Part shown: piece after piece, positions 18,761-28,001 of the stretch
How positions within the stretch are numbered: position 1 is the stretch's first letter
Layout of the letters: every line of letters starts with the position of its first letter
DNA from: Dehalococcoidia bacterium
GTDB lineage: Bacteria > Chloroflexota > Dehalococcoidia > GIF9 > UBA5629
Reading direction: 5' to 3'
NCBI GenBank assembly: GCA_003142375.1
Contig: PLME01000017.1
Span: 1-56,812 of the forward strand
DNA: 56,812 nt
The notes under the pieces: generated by a model
The model's database searches: none
What the model saw: only the letters and a program-made list of their open reading frames with translations
What the model was told of the DNA's origin: nothing
Position numbers and translations under genes: made by a program

Positions 18761-19333
18761 CTAGCTTAGAATGATATCCTTGAGCGCACGTTTTGGCACA
18801 TGGTGAATTCCCTGTTCATCTCTCCAGTATTTGGTATCGCCGTCCTTTCCAAGCGGTTCGATCACAACTTTTTCCCTGGGCTTTCCGATGGCTATTACCA
18901 GCACTATCTCATATTGAGGGTCTATGTTCAGCGCCTGCGCCAGCTCCTTTTTGCGGATGGTAACGATCATGCATCCGCCCAGTCCCTTCTCGGTTGCTCC
19001 CAGTAAAATGCTTTGTGCAGCTATGCCGCAATCGGTGCCGAAATTTACGCTGATCCTGGTGTCGCCAAGTATGACTATATAAGCCGATGGCCTTTCCCCA
19101 TCGGCCGGCCCCGGCCAGTTGGCTATAAGGCGTGCCCAGCCAAGTTGAGGGAATATCAATGCATTCCGCCCGGGTTCGTTGGAAAGAATGTATTTAAGCG
19201 GCTGCATATTTAGCCCGGAGGCAGAGTTCCTGGCCAGGTCGACTAATTCTTTCAGGGTGTCAAGTTCAACAGCTGCTTCCTGGTGATAGCGGCGATAGCT
19301 GCGGTTTTTCAAAACGAGGTCCTTCAGGCTCAT
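18761..19333 (-). CDS. Nitroreductase family protein
   Basis: The start at ATG 19333 is set by GGAGG eight bases upstream; the open frame continues further but without a better site. The 190-residue product begins MSLKDLVLKNRSYRRY, the typical FMN-binding R-S-x-R-x-F/Y opening of nitroreductase-like flavoproteins. It ends with a GKPREKVVIEP segment common in the family. The middle (GTDCGIAAQSILLGATEKGLGGCMI) matches the dimer and FMN-contact region. It probably uses FMN and NAD(P)H; the physiological substrate is unknown. Confidence 0.85.
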   Translation of the reverse strand: MSLKDLVLKNRSYRRYHQEAAVELDTLKELVDLARNSASGLNMQPLKYILSNEPGRNALIFPQLGWARLIANWPGPADGERPSAYIVILGDTRISVNFGTDCGIAAQSILLGATEKGLGGCMIVTIRKKELAQALNIDPQYEIVLVIAIGKPREKVVIEPLGKDGDTKYWRDEQGIHHVPKRALKDIILS

Positions 19334-19417
19334 GGCATCTTCCTCCATTTCATAGGACAAGGTTCCGGAAATTACGGCTCTGAAATCTATCACGAAGGCA
19401 CATGGATTTTATAGAGA

Positions 19418-20050
19418 TCAGGCGTGTTTAAGCGCTACGCTTTCAAGGACATTGGCCACATCTTCACACATATCGATAGCGCCTTCCATGTGCTCATATA
19501 TCTCACGCCACTTGATGACATCGGCGATCTCGGTGGCATCAACAAACAATTCCGATAGAGCCGCGCGATAAATCGTATCTGCCAGATTTTCAAGGCGGTT
19601 TATTTCGACGCAACTGGTCAGTATTTTTTCCAGATTGGCATTGTGTTTTCTCAAGAGGGGCATCACCTTTAACACCTCGGATGTAATTTGGACCAGTGTA
19701 TCGGCCAGTTCCTGGGCGCGCTTCCCCGGTCTTTTGACTTTATAAAGCAGCATGCTGTCCGCAGCTGCCTGGATAAGGTCGGTGACGTCGTCGAGTGAAT
19801 GTGCCAGCAGGCCGATATCTTCCCTGTCGAACGGTGTGATGAAAGAGCGGTTCAATTGGAACATGATCTCATGGGTTATGGTATCGCCCTGGTGCTCGAT
19901 TTTGATCAGCTCTTCAACCTTGTCCTCTATGCTCTCCCAACTGCATATCAGTTCTTTCAGACTTTCTGCCGCCCTTTCCATATTGGTTACCCCGGCCTCG
20001 AAGAGGTCAAAAAACTTGTCATCCCGTGGCATCAAGCTGAATTTAGTCAT
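19418..20050 (-). CDS. DUF47 / PhoU-like protein
   Basis: This 210-residue all-helical protein opens FSLMPRDDKFFDLFE and has the E-x2-D--TH pattern near 50-57 (IEHQGDTITHE) and ITPFDREDI. These are hallmarks of the DUF47 group related to PhoU. In other bacteria these genes pair with Pit-type phosphate permeases and are thought to regulate them. Here no permease is adjacent: the neighbours are a nitroreductase and an amidase. The function is therefore only inferred. Confidence 0.88.
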   Translation of the reverse strand: MTKFSLMPRDDKFFDLFEAGVTNMERAAESLKELICSWESIEDKVEELIKIEHQGDTITHEIMFQLNRSFITPFDREDIGLLAHSLDDVTDLIQAAADSMLLYKVKRPGKRAQELADTLVQITSEVLKVMPLLRKHNANLEKILTSCVEINRLENLADTIYRAALSELFVDATEIADVIKWREIYEHMEGAIDMCEDVANVLESVALKHA

Positions 20051-20186
20051 GGCAACTTCAGAATTATATCACAGCGGCAAAGTAATCTCTCCAAACAATC
20101 GGTTGAAGTTTAGCCTTAAAAAAGAGATTGACACTATGTTATGACAGGTTTATCCTATCAATATTTAAAAGAGGGGGTAACAGGAG

Positions 20187-21599
20187 ATGTCGGAAATATG
20201 CTGGATGTCCGCTACTGAACTCATCAATGCATTTAAGAAAAAGAAACTCTCACCCGTAGAGGTTACCAAATACCTGCTTGCTAGGATTGAGAAGATTAAT
20301 CCTAAGCTAAATGCGTTTGTAACACTGGTACCGGAGCTTGCGCTTGCATCAGCACTGGAATCAGAGAAAAGATATCAGAAAGGAAAGGCGGGAATGCTGG
20401 ATGGCATCCCCGTTGCTATAAAGGACAACACATTCACCAAAGGTATTAAAACCACTGATGGTTCAAAATTGTTTGAAAGCTACATTCCTGATAAGGATGC
20501 TGTACTGGTGGGAAGGCTGAAGGATGCGGGCGCAGGTATCCTCGGTAAGACGAATTTACCGGAATTCGGCTTGCTGGGTATAACCGATAATGTCTTGTTC
20601 GGCAAGACAGTAAACCCGTGGAATACCAGCAGGACCAGCGGTGGCTCGAGCGGCGGATCAGCCGCCGCTGTGGCGGCAGGCCTCTGCCCCATTGCACAGG
20701 GCAATGACGGCGGTGGGTCCATAAGGATACCCTCAAGTTTGTGCGGCTTATATGGACTCAAGCCCACTTTTGGCAGGGTGCCATATTACCCGCATTTTCC
20801 GGGCTGGGAGACTCTGAATCATGAGGGACCCATAGCTCGTACTGTGGAAGATGCTGCTCTCATGCTGGACGTTATGGCCGGCCCTTCGCCTTATGATCAG
20901 ACCACACTTCCCCAATATCCCGGTAAATTTCTTCAGGATATGAAAGGGGATATTAAAGGACTCCGCATAGCTTTTAGCTCGGATCTGGGAGGTGGTTTTC
21001 CTGTGGATAACGAGGTGCTGGAGATAACCAGAAAGGCCGCCTTCGCCTTTGCAGATTTAGGTTGTCAGGTGGAGGAAGTGAAACCAGGTTGGATAAATAT
21101 GGAAACGGCTTTTATAACTATTGAGTTAGCCGAAACTCTTACGGCCAATGAAGGCGACCCCGAAAAATACAAGAGCGTAGCCTTCCCTCCTTACCTTCCA
21201 TTCATGGAAGTTGCTGCTGTTTTTACCTGTCGTGACGTCATCAGGGCACAGTACCAAAGATACACTCTTTGTGAACAGGCTGCCCGGTTCTTTGAGAAAT
21301 ATGACCTGCTTCTCACACCTACTACTGCTGTAGCTGCCTTCGAAGCAGGAGAAATGGGACCTCTTGGGCCCGCCAAAATTGCCGATAAAGACGGCAGCCC
21401 CAGCGCATGGGTTAGCTTTACATACCCGTTCAATTTCACCGGCCAACCGGCTGCCTCAATTCCATGCGGGTTCAATTCAGAGGGATTGCCCGTGGGTCTG
21501 CAGATTGTAGGACGGAGGTTCGAGGAGGCACTTGTATTGCGTGCATCCGCCGCCTTTGAAAAAGCTCATCCCTGGCGGCAACATACTCCCCCCATTTAA
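20187..21599 (+). CDS. Amidase (amidase-signature family, GatA-like)
   Basis: This 470-residue protein carries the complete Ser-cisSer-Lys triad of the amidase-signature family: K79 in VAIKDN, S154 in GGSSGGS, and nucleophile S178 in GGGSIRIP. Length and motif spacing match GatA, but no gatB or gatC lies nearby. A stand-alone amidase hydrolysing small amides is as likely as the tRNA amidotransferase subunit. GAGGGGG precedes ATG 20187 by about ten bases. The GH3 glycosidase gene begins 17 bases after the stop on the same strand, so the two may be cotranscribed. Confidence 0.85.
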   Translation: MSEICWMSATELINAFKKKKLSPVEVTKYLLARIEKINPKLNAFVTLVPELALASALESEKRYQKGKAGMLDGIPVAIKDNTFTKGIKTTDGSKLFESYIPDKDAVLVGRLKDAGAGILGKTNLPEFGLLGITDNVLFGKTVNPWNTSRTSGGSSGGSAAAVAAGLCPIAQGNDGGGSIRIPSSLCGLYGLKPTFGRVPYYPHFPGWETLNHEGPIARTVEDAALMLDVMAGPSPYDQTTLPQYPGKFLQDMKGDIKGLRIAFSSDLGGGFPVDNEVLEITRKAAFAFADLGCQVEEVKPGWINMETAFITIELAETLTANEGDPEKYKSVAFPPYLPFMEVAAVFTCRDVIRAQYQRYTLCEQAARFFEKYDLLLTPTTAVAAFEAGEMGPLGPAKIADKDGSPSAWVSFTYPFNFTGQPAASIPCGFNSEGLPVGLQIVGRRFEEALVLRASAAFEKAHPWRQHTPPI

Positions 21600-21616
21600 C
21601 GGTTTGTGAGTCTCAA

Positions 21617-23908
21617 GTGGTGCAGATATATAGAGATCCAGCCCATACCGTCGAAGAGAGAGCAGAAGATCTGCTCTCCCGTATGAGTATTGATGAAAAA
21701 GTCGCCCAACTCGGCGGTGTATGGGCTATGCAATTGCTGCAAAACGGTAAGTTTTCTGCCAACCAGGCAAGAAAACTCATTAATAACGGCATAGGGCAGA
21801 TCTGCAGGGCAGGTGTCGGTACCACGCTCTCTCCTGAGAAAATCGTAGACTATGTTAACGATCTGCAGCATTTTCTCATGGAAAATACCAGGTTGGGCAT
21901 CCCTGCCATTGTGCATGAGGAGTGTCTTAACGGATTAAACTCTAAAGAGGCAACCATATTTCCCCAGATAATAGGCATGGCGAGCACATGGAACCCGGCA
22001 TTGATCGGGGAGATGGCCACTATTATTAGAAAGCAGATGATGGCCGCAGGTATTCGACAGGGTCTCTCGCCTGTCCTTGATATTGCGCGTGATCCCAGAT
22101 GGGGACGCATTGAAGAAACCTTCGGGGAGGACCCTTATCTGACGGCCGAAATGGGGATTGCCTATGTCAAGGCATTGCAGGGGCCGGATATCAAACAGGG
22201 GGTTATTGCTACATTAAAGCACTTCATCGGCTATGGCAAATCCGAGGGCGGCCTGAACCATGCACCGGCGGATATACCGCCCAGGATGTTGAGGGATGTG
22301 TATTTATACCCCTTTAGAAGGGTGATCAAAGAAGCAAATGCGCTATCGATTATGAATGCGTATAACGAGATCGACGGTATCCCCTGCGCTGCTTCCGAGG
22401 AGTTATTAACACGGATTCTACGCGATGAATGGGGATTCGAGGGAATAGTTGTTTCGGACTATTATGCCGTTATTATGCTGCGCCAGAATCACGTTATTGC
22501 CGAGACGAAGGAAGATGCAGCGAAGCTGGCGCTTGCATCTGGAATAGACCAGGAGTTGCCGAACCAGGATTGTATGAATGAGGCCTTCAAGGATGAAATA
22601 AAGTCGGGCAAGTTCCCGGTCGAATTGATCGATCGCTCTGTGAGACGTGTGCTCAAAATAAAATTTATGCTGGGGCTGTTTGAAGAGCCTTATTTGGAGC
22701 GGAAGGATACGGGCAAAATATTTGATATACCTGAGCATCGTAAACTTGCCCTGGAAGCCGCACGTGAATCGATCGTGCTTCTAAAAAATAATGGGAATAT
22801 TTTGCCTCTGGATAAAGGCATAAGAAGGCTGGCGGTGATAGGGCCCAATGCTGATAATCCCAGAAGCCAGCTGGGCGATTATACATATCCGGCCCATGTT
22901 CAAGTGATGGGCATGACCGCCTTCACTCTGGAGTGCACACTGCCGCCCGATGAGCTGAAGCCGGATAAGATGACCGTGCCAGTCGTCAGCATACTGGAGG
23001 GCATACGGAAGAAACTCCCTTCATTGTGCGAGGTAACTTATGCCAGCGGGTGTGAATTCGAGAACGATTCAACGGAAGGTTTTGCCCGGGCCGTCGAGGC
23101 CGCCCGGTCTGCTGATGCCGTAGTCATGGTCATGGGTGGGAAATCAGGGCTAACGCCCGAATGCACTTGCGGTGAAATGAGGGACAGGGCAACCTTGGGA
23201 CTGCCCCAGGTGCAACAAAACCTGGTACGCGCCGTCTTAGAAGCAGGCAAGCCTGTTGCACTGGTCATAGTTGACGGCAGGCCTGTGGCCTTTGACTGGA
23301 TGGCTGAAGAGGTGCCTGCTATTATTGAAGCCTGGCTTCCCGGCGAAGAAGGTGGCAACGCAATCGCCGACATACTTTTTGGAGATTATAACCCGGCCGG
23401 AAAACTTCCGATATCCTTTCCACGTAACACCGGCCAACTACCCGTCTATTATGGACTCAAACCCACCGGCGGCAAATCGCAATTCTGGGGCGAATATGTC
23501 GACTCCTGCGCCGGTCCACTTTTTGAATTCGGCTTTGGGCTCAGCTATACCCAATATCTATATCGTAATCTCCGCATAATTCCGCATAGAATACCTCGAA
23601 CCGGAAAAGTGAAGATACTGGCCGATATCACCAACACCGGAAAGAAGCATGGCGCTGAGGTGGTGCAGCTTTATATAAACGATGTGGTAGCCAGTATAAC
23701 CAGGCCAGTCAAGGAATTGAAAGGTTTTGAACGCATATATATAAAGGCGGGCGAGACCAGAACGGTGGAATTTCAAATCGAAGGCGGAGAGTTGGCTTTT
23801 TACGATAAATCTATGAAACCGGCGGTAGAGCCTGGGGTTTTCAAGGTGATGATCGGAGCGTCTTCCCGGGATATCAGGCTGGAAGGTTATTTTGAGGTAA
23901 GCCTTTAG
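21617..23908 (+). CDS. GH3 family beta-glycosidase
   Basis: This 763-residue protein uses GTG 21617. It has the three-part layout of GH3 enzymes: a barrel (about 10-330) with KHF at 201-203 and nucleophile D281 in VVSDYYA, an alpha/beta sandwich (about 370-625), and a C-terminal fibronectin-III-like domain (about 665-755). It releases beta-linked sugar residues such as glucose or xylose from oligosaccharides. No signal peptide is visible, so it probably works in the cytoplasm. The exact sugar specificity cannot be read from sequence. Confidence 0.92.
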   Translation: MVQIYRDPAHTVEERAEDLLSRMSIDEKVAQLGGVWAMQLLQNGKFSANQARKLINNGIGQICRAGVGTTLSPEKIVDYVNDLQHFLMENTRLGIPAIVHEECLNGLNSKEATIFPQIIGMASTWNPALIGEMATIIRKQMMAAGIRQGLSPVLDIARDPRWGRIEETFGEDPYLTAEMGIAYVKALQGPDIKQGVIATLKHFIGYGKSEGGLNHAPADIPPRMLRDVYLYPFRRVIKEANALSIMNAYNEIDGIPCAASEELLTRILRDEWGFEGIVVSDYYAVIMLRQNHVIAETKEDAAKLALASGIDQELPNQDCMNEAFKDEIKSGKFPVELIDRSVRRVLKIKFMLGLFEEPYLERKDTGKIFDIPEHRKLALEAARESIVLLKNNGNILPLDKGIRRLAVIGPNADNPRSQLGDYTYPAHVQVMGMTAFTLECTLPPDELKPDKMTVPVVSILEGIRKKLPSLCEVTYASGCEFENDSTEGFARAVEAARSADAVVMVMGGKSGLTPECTCGEMRDRATLGLPQVQQNLVRAVLEAGKPVALVIVDGRPVAFDWMAEEVPAIIEAWLPGEEGGNAIADILFGDYNPAGKLPISFPRNTGQLPVYYGLKPTGGKSQFWGEYVDSCAGPLFEFGFGLSYTQYLYRNLRIIPHRIPRTGKVKILADITNTGKKHGAEVVQLYINDVVASITRPVKELKGFERIYIKAGETRTVEFQIEGGELAFYDKSMKPAVEPGVFKVMIGASSRDIRLEGYFEVSL

Positions 23909-23999
23909 CTATACGGGTGATATTTGTCGCAGAATTGGCTCTGGTGTAGAATTGCTAACCGGCCGAGTCATATTGCTTGGTTTCTAGGAGGGTATAAAT

Positions 24000-24575
24000 A
24001 TGAAATCTACCTGGGGATGTTTATTAGCGGCGGCAGGCGCCGTCGTCCTTGTAGTAATCATAATCGCCGTTTCCCTGATGGGCGTATATAATTCGCTGGT
24101 ATCCAAGTCGACGGCCATAGACGCGCAATGGGCGCAGGTTGAGACTCAGTATCAGCGGCGCTACGACCTGATTCCCAACCTGGTCAGTGCTGTCAAAGGC
24201 ATGATGAAACAGGAGCAGACGGTATTCCAGGCGATTGACGATGCCAGGGCCAAATACGGCAGTGCCACCACAGTGGATGCCAAGGCCGAGGCCGCGGGAC
24301 AGGTGGAAACATCACTTGGAAGGCTGATTGCCGTGATGGAAAACTATCCCGATTTGAAGTCCAGCCAGACCGTGATAAACCTTATGGACGAGCTGGCTGG
24401 GACGGAAAACCGTATCAGTGTAGAACGCCGGCGCTACAACGATCTGGTCCAGGATTACAACACACAGATTAAAACCTTTCCAACCAATATGTTAGCCGGT
24501 ATGTTTGGATTTACTCCCAAGCAATATTTCCAGTCTGTCACAGGAGCTGATCAGGCACCCAAGGTAGAGTTTTAG
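24000..24575 (+). CDS. LemA family protein
   Basis: This 191-residue protein has one N-terminal membrane helix (about 8-30) followed by a helical domain with the LemA pattern: YNSLVSKSTAIDAQWAQVE, then the QRRYDLIPNLV motif, and a conserved FPTN near the end. AGGAGGG lies seven bases before ATG 24000. The last codon overlaps the GTG start of the TPM gene by one base, so they are translationally coupled. LemA-TPM pairs are common in bacteria and are membrane-associated; their job is not established. Confidence 0.93.
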   Translation: MKSTWGCLLAAAGAVVLVVIIIAVSLMGVYNSLVSKSTAIDAQWAQVETQYQRRYDLIPNLVSAVKGMMKQEQTVFQAIDDARAKYGSATTVDAKAEAAGQVETSLGRLIAVMENYPDLKSSQTVINLMDELAGTENRISVERRRYNDLVQDYNTQIKTFPTNMLAGMFGFTPKQYFQSVTGADQAPKVEF

Positions 24576-25495
24576 TGCATCGCTTCCCAGTTTTATTAGC
24601 TTTGGCCTGTGCCTGTGCCCTGATATTGATTCCTGTGGGCACGGCACTGGTATCGGCGCAAAACCTCCCTGATTATCAGGGCTTTGTAAACGACTATGCG
24701 GGTCTGCTTTCACCTGGGGTCAAGGCCAAACTCGAGGCGCAGCTTACTCAGCTTGATAAAGATACTACGGCCGAAGTTGCTGTCGTTACCATAAAGAGCC
24801 TTGAAGGCGATAGCATCGAGGACTATGCCAGCAGGCTTTTTGAAAAATGGGGCATCGGGAAAAAAGGCAAAGATAACGGCGTGCTCTTCCTGGTTGCTGT
24901 TGATGATCACCTGATGAGGATCGAGGTCGGCTATGGGTTGGAGCCGATCATCACTGATGGGCGGGCTGGGCGGATTCGCGATAACGATGTCATACCCAAG
25001 TTCAAGGAAAGTGACTACGAGGGTGGAATCACAGCCGGCGTCAACTCCATTGAGGACTACATAAGAAAAAATTCTCCTCCGGCTCCCCTTGAGGATAACC
25101 CCGTCAGGTCTATGTTCGGCAACTGGTTCACGGTCATGATTATATTAGGCTTTATCACCGTATATCTCCTGGGCTTTATGGCACGCAGCAAAAGTATCTG
25201 GTTAGGCGGCATCTGGGGTGTGATCGGAGGCGTTATCCTGGGTCTGTGTATTGGTGGGGTCGTGGCGCTTATAGTCACACCATTGTTAATGGCTGCTCTC
25301 GGCCTTGGTCTTGACTTCTTGCTATCCAAGAACTACCAGGCCCTGAAGGCTTCGGGAAAGTCGACGGACTGGCATAAGACCGGAGGTGGATTCTGGGGTC
25401 CCGGCGGTTTCGGCGGCGGGTCCGGTGGTGGTGGGGGCTTCGGCGGCTTTGGAGGCGGTATGTCGGGTGGTGGTGGTGCCGGCGGTGGCTGGTAG
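24575..25495 (+). CDS. TPM-domain membrane protein (YgcG-like)
   Basis: This 306-residue protein starts at GTG 24575, inside the LemA stop codon. It has a signal peptide ending near VSAQN (about 26-29), a TPM domain (about 30-170) with FVNDYAGLLSP, TAEVAVVTIKSLEG and the GYGLEP-ITDGRAGRI segment, then membrane segments (about 185-250). A long Gly/Ser/Phe-rich tail (about 270-306) ends the protein. This layout is typical of the TPM family that partners LemA. Some TPM proteins act as phosphatases or as photosystem repair factors; neither is demonstrated for bacterial LemA-linked members. Confidence 0.9.
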   Translation: MHRFPVLLALACACALILIPVGTALVSAQNLPDYQGFVNDYAGLLSPGVKAKLEAQLTQLDKDTTAEVAVVTIKSLEGDSIEDYASRLFEKWGIGKKGKDNGVLFLVAVDDHLMRIEVGYGLEPIITDGRAGRIRDNDVIPKFKESDYEGGITAGVNSIEDYIRKNSPPAPLEDNPVRSMFGNWFTVMIILGFITVYLLGFMARSKSIWLGGIWGVIGGVILGLCIGGVVALIVTPLLMAALGLGLDFLLSKNYQALKASGKSTDWHKTGGGFWGPGGFGGGSGGGGGFGGFGGGMSGGGGAGGGW

Positions 25496-25621
25496 GTAAT
25501 AGCAGCCCTCTTTATCGACAAAATAACCATTAACCGCCTGCCATGTGATACTATTTGCCGACAATCGTGCGAGAATTTAAAATAAGATAAGCATTTTATC
25601 GGCAAATGGGGAGTATAAGGT

Positions 25622-26251
25622 ATGTCGCAGGAATTAGGCAAAGTAGAAAAACCGGAAGTCAGCAGCTACAAACATAACAGGAAAATCCTTCAAGTGCCGC
25701 TTGTCTATGCGGGCAAGGATTCTCCTCCAGATTATGTGGAGCTGTTCGAAAAATACTGGCAGCAGGTTAATGAAATTGTTAACAAGCTCGAGAACAGCCT
25801 GGGCAGTGTAACCGTAATTTACCATGAGACAGTCAATACAGATGGGGAGGAAGGGCTTAAATTGTTGGAGGGGCTTAACCCAAAGAGCTATGAACTGGTA
25901 TGCGGCCGCTGCAAAGACGGCAAAAATCTGAAATGTATTGAGGATACAAAGCTGCTGGAAGAGGTGATGGATTGGGAGCGCTGCCTTATGATGGGATTCC
26001 TGAGCGATAAAGTTGCCACCAAAGTTTATGAATTTTTCGGCGAAGCCTCACGCAAGAGGTACCAGTATATCAGCAAGGCCATAGACGAAACGCTCAAGGA
26101 TGGTGACGTAGCCCTGCTTTTTATCCGGGAAGGGCACCTGGTGCAATTCCCTAAAGACGTCGATGTCTTCAGCGTGGCGCCGCCCGCCTTGGATGAGATC
26201 CATCGCTGGGCGCGGGACCGCGTAGCCAACAAAGAGAAAGAGCCGGATTAA
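25622..26251 (+). CDS. Conserved hypothetical protein, cytosolic
   Basis: This 209-residue soluble protein has no signal or membrane segment. Visible features are a helix-rich N-terminal half, a CGRCKDGKNLKC cluster near 95-106 that could hold a metal, and a C-terminal segment DVALLFIREGHLVQFPKDVDVF followed by a helix. I do not recognise a family with certainty; the sequence has the look of proteins conserved among Dehalococcoidia. A GGGAG stretch upstream supports ATG 25622. The gene is alone on its strand and converges with the iron-sulfur gene at 26261. Confidence 0.7.
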   Translation: MSQELGKVEKPEVSSYKHNRKILQVPLVYAGKDSPPDYVELFEKYWQQVNEIVNKLENSLGSVTVIYHETVNTDGEEGLKLLEGLNPKSYELVCGRCKDGKNLKCIEDTKLLEEVMDWERCLMMGFLSDKVATKVYEFFGEASRKRYQYISKAIDETLKDGDVALLFIREGHLVQFPKDVDVFSVAPPALDEIHRWARDRVANKEKEPD

Positions 26252-26260
26252 ATTACGGGA

Positions 26261-27316
26261 CTAGCAAATTTTAAGGGGTACCTTGCCCGCTTCCCTGGGT
26301 TCGAGATAAAGCGCTTCGGTCGGGCAGGCCCACATGCAGATACCGCATCCTATGCAGCGTTGTTCATCGCGCATTAGCTTGCCATCCACCATCTTCAACG
26401 CCTGCATCCAGCACCTTTCAATACAAGCTTCACAGGCTGTGCATTCCTTCTCATTAATATGCACCAGATACCTGGCGTTTACCATCAGGCTGGGAGCCGG
26501 GGAGTTTTTAGCCCCTTTGATGATCCAGCAATGGCAACCGCAGCAGTTGCACAGGAGGTTGGTAAATTGCTGCGGACTGTTGGCGTAGTTATGCACCAGC
26601 CCAGCTTTTTCTGCTTCGTCAATCCTGGCCAGTGCTTCCTCCCGGGTCAAGCGTTTGGTGAAGCCGCGCTGAACTGCAAATTTAGCGGATTCGCCGAAGA
26701 CCATACAGTTGTTAAGGGGTTCAGAGCTGGGCTTTCCTATAAGGTTGCCCTGATGTCGGCAGACACACGTGCCGGCAGCAATATATTCCGTGTTTTGAAT
26801 CAGCTCTTTTACCTCTTTATAGGGTATTACAGTCGTTACCTGTCTAATCTCTTTATCCACTGGAATTTGCCTGCCGGGTGCCGATCTCTGCAGCTTGGGC
26901 GGGGTAGCCGACATAAATTCCCTTTTCACTGCCTTGGAGTAATCCCTGAGCAGGAAGGCCATTTTCTTGTGCCGTTCATCGACGATACCGGTCATAAGTT
27001 GGAATTCGATCAAGCCCGGCACGAAGGGGAGGCCCTCATAAAGCTTCACGCCGTTTTCCTCTTTAATATGTATTGTGCCCTTGTCTCCCATAGATTCGAG
27101 TTGGGCGGCCAGTTTTTTGAGGTCTTTGGTTCCCAGGTTAGCGGCGATCTCTTCAACCCTGGCATATTCGATGGGCATAGCACAAACTATAGCTGCCTCA
27201 TCCTCGGAAAAGAGGAATTCAACCAGCGCGTAATATTCGGCGCACGGTACAGCAGGTACAGCCATACTCCGTGCATTCAGTGCTCCTGCGAGTTTGTCAT
27301 AAATAGCTTTGGCCAT
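26261..27316 (-). CDS. Cys-rich 4Fe-4S ferredoxin-type oxidoreductase subunit
   Basis: This 351-residue protein has an N-terminal helical region that may be a winged-helix-like fold. A cysteine-rich middle follows (CVCRHQGN near 193, CNCCGCHC near 264), and two C-terminal 4Fe-4S motifs: CTACEACIERC near 303 and CIGCGICMWAC near 330. It therefore handles electrons through at least two clusters. It is transcribed divergently from a MarR regulator with repeated TTGTGTRCAA elements between them, which suggests MarR control. Redox partners are not visible. No membrane segment is seen. Confidence 0.8.
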   Translation of the reverse strand: MAKAIYDKLAGALNARSMAVPAVPCAEYYALVEFLFSEDEAAIVCAMPIEYARVEEIAANLGTKDLKKLAAQLESMGDKGTIHIKEENGVKLYEGLPFVPGLIEFQLMTGIVDERHKKMAFLLRDYSKAVKREFMSATPPKLQRSAPGRQIPVDKEIRQVTTVIPYKEVKELIQNTEYIAAGTCVCRHQGNLIGKPSSEPLNNCMVFGESAKFAVQRGFTKRLTREEALARIDEAEKAGLVHNYANSPQQFTNLLCNCCGCHCWIIKGAKNSPAPSLMVNARYLVHINEKECTACEACIERCWMQALKMVDGKLMRDEQRCIGCGICMWACPTEALYLEPREAGKVPLKIC

Positions 27317-27350
27317 TTTCCACCTCGATTAATATACTTAAGTAACTAAT

Positions 27351-27464
27351 TTGTGTACAATATATTTGTGTGCAGTCTAACAATAATGAGACACCTTGTC
27401 AAGGGGGCTGATTTGCTTGTGTTTGAATTGACAAAAACCCCTAAACTCAATATATTGTGTGCAA
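27351..27464. promoter_or_regulatory. Repeated TTGTGTRCAA operator-like elements
   Basis: Near-identical ten-base elements occur at 27351-27360 (TTGTGTACAA), 27366-27375 (TTGTGTGCAG) and 27455-27464 (TTGTGTGCAA). The third overlaps the -10 box of the marR promoter. A fourth copy lies after the gene, at 27937-27946 (TTGTGTACAG). The first is nearly self-complementary. Position between divergent genes, one of them a MarR regulator, suggests autoregulation and control of the iron-sulfur gene. Binding is inferred. Confidence 0.55.
27428..27456 (+). promoter_or_regulatory. Sigma-70-type promoter of the MarR gene
   Basis: TTGACA at 27428-27433 and TATATT at 27451-27456 are separated by 17 bases. 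The site lies 35 bases before ATG 27491 in the right direction. The -10 box overlaps one of the TTGTGTRCAA elements, which fits repression by the downstream regulator. Confidence 0.7.
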
Positions 27465-27490
27465 AATATTTGTCTTAAAATTAGTATATT

Positions 27491-27916
27491 ATGCACGATT
27501 GCAGGGATTATATCTGCTTCAATATAGGGCTGGTAATGCGCAGGGTCTACGAGCATTACGAGGCGCGTCTTGCTCCGTTTAATCTTACTACGCCGCAATA
27601 CATGATCTTCCACGCTCTCTGGATGGAGGACGGTATAACTATTGGAGAGCTCGGACAACGTGTCTCCTTAGATGGTTCCACGATCACCGGCATACTTGAC
27701 CGCATGGAGAAAAATGGCTATGTGGAACGCCGGCCCAACGCCGAGGACCGACGGTCGCTTCAAGTTTATCTTACTCCCCGGGCGAGAGAAGTGGGACCTG
27801 AGATCATCAAATTCGCTGACGAACTGGACGAAAATTTCCGGAAACGTTTTTCAGCCAGGGATATGGCAGTGTTCGAGCGCGTAATCCGGGAGTTGGGCGA
27901 GTCTCAGCAACCATAG
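27491..27916 (+). CDS. MarR family transcriptional regulator
   Basis: This 141-residue protein has the MarR winged-helix layout: an N-terminal dimer helix, then the helix-turn-helix ITIGELGQRVSLDGSTITGILDRMEKNGYVERR (about 50-85), a basic wing (RPNAEDRRSLQVYLT) and C-terminal dimer helices. It should bind DNA as a dimer and respond to a small ligand. It sits divergent from the iron-sulfur protein gene, with repeat elements and a clear promoter in the shared intergenic region, so local and self control is the simplest reading. Confidence 0.9.
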   Translation: MHDCRDYICFNIGLVMRRVYEHYEARLAPFNLTTPQYMIFHALWMEDGITIGELGQRVSLDGSTITGILDRMEKNGYVERRPNAEDRRSLQVYLTPRAREVGPEIIKFADELDENFRKRFSARDMAVFERVIRELGESQQP

Positions 27917-28001
27917 CAACCAACCCGCTTATCAATTTGTGTACAGATATCAGGATGAAACGCGCCGGAAAAGTGTTCTTGCGTAAATAAGAGATAATCG
28001 A

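Noticed and set aside
26459-27349. A 296-residue open frame on the plus strand opposite the iron-sulfur gene
   Set aside because: It is antisense to a gene with clear Cys motifs, has odd composition and no ribosome site; it is a shadow.
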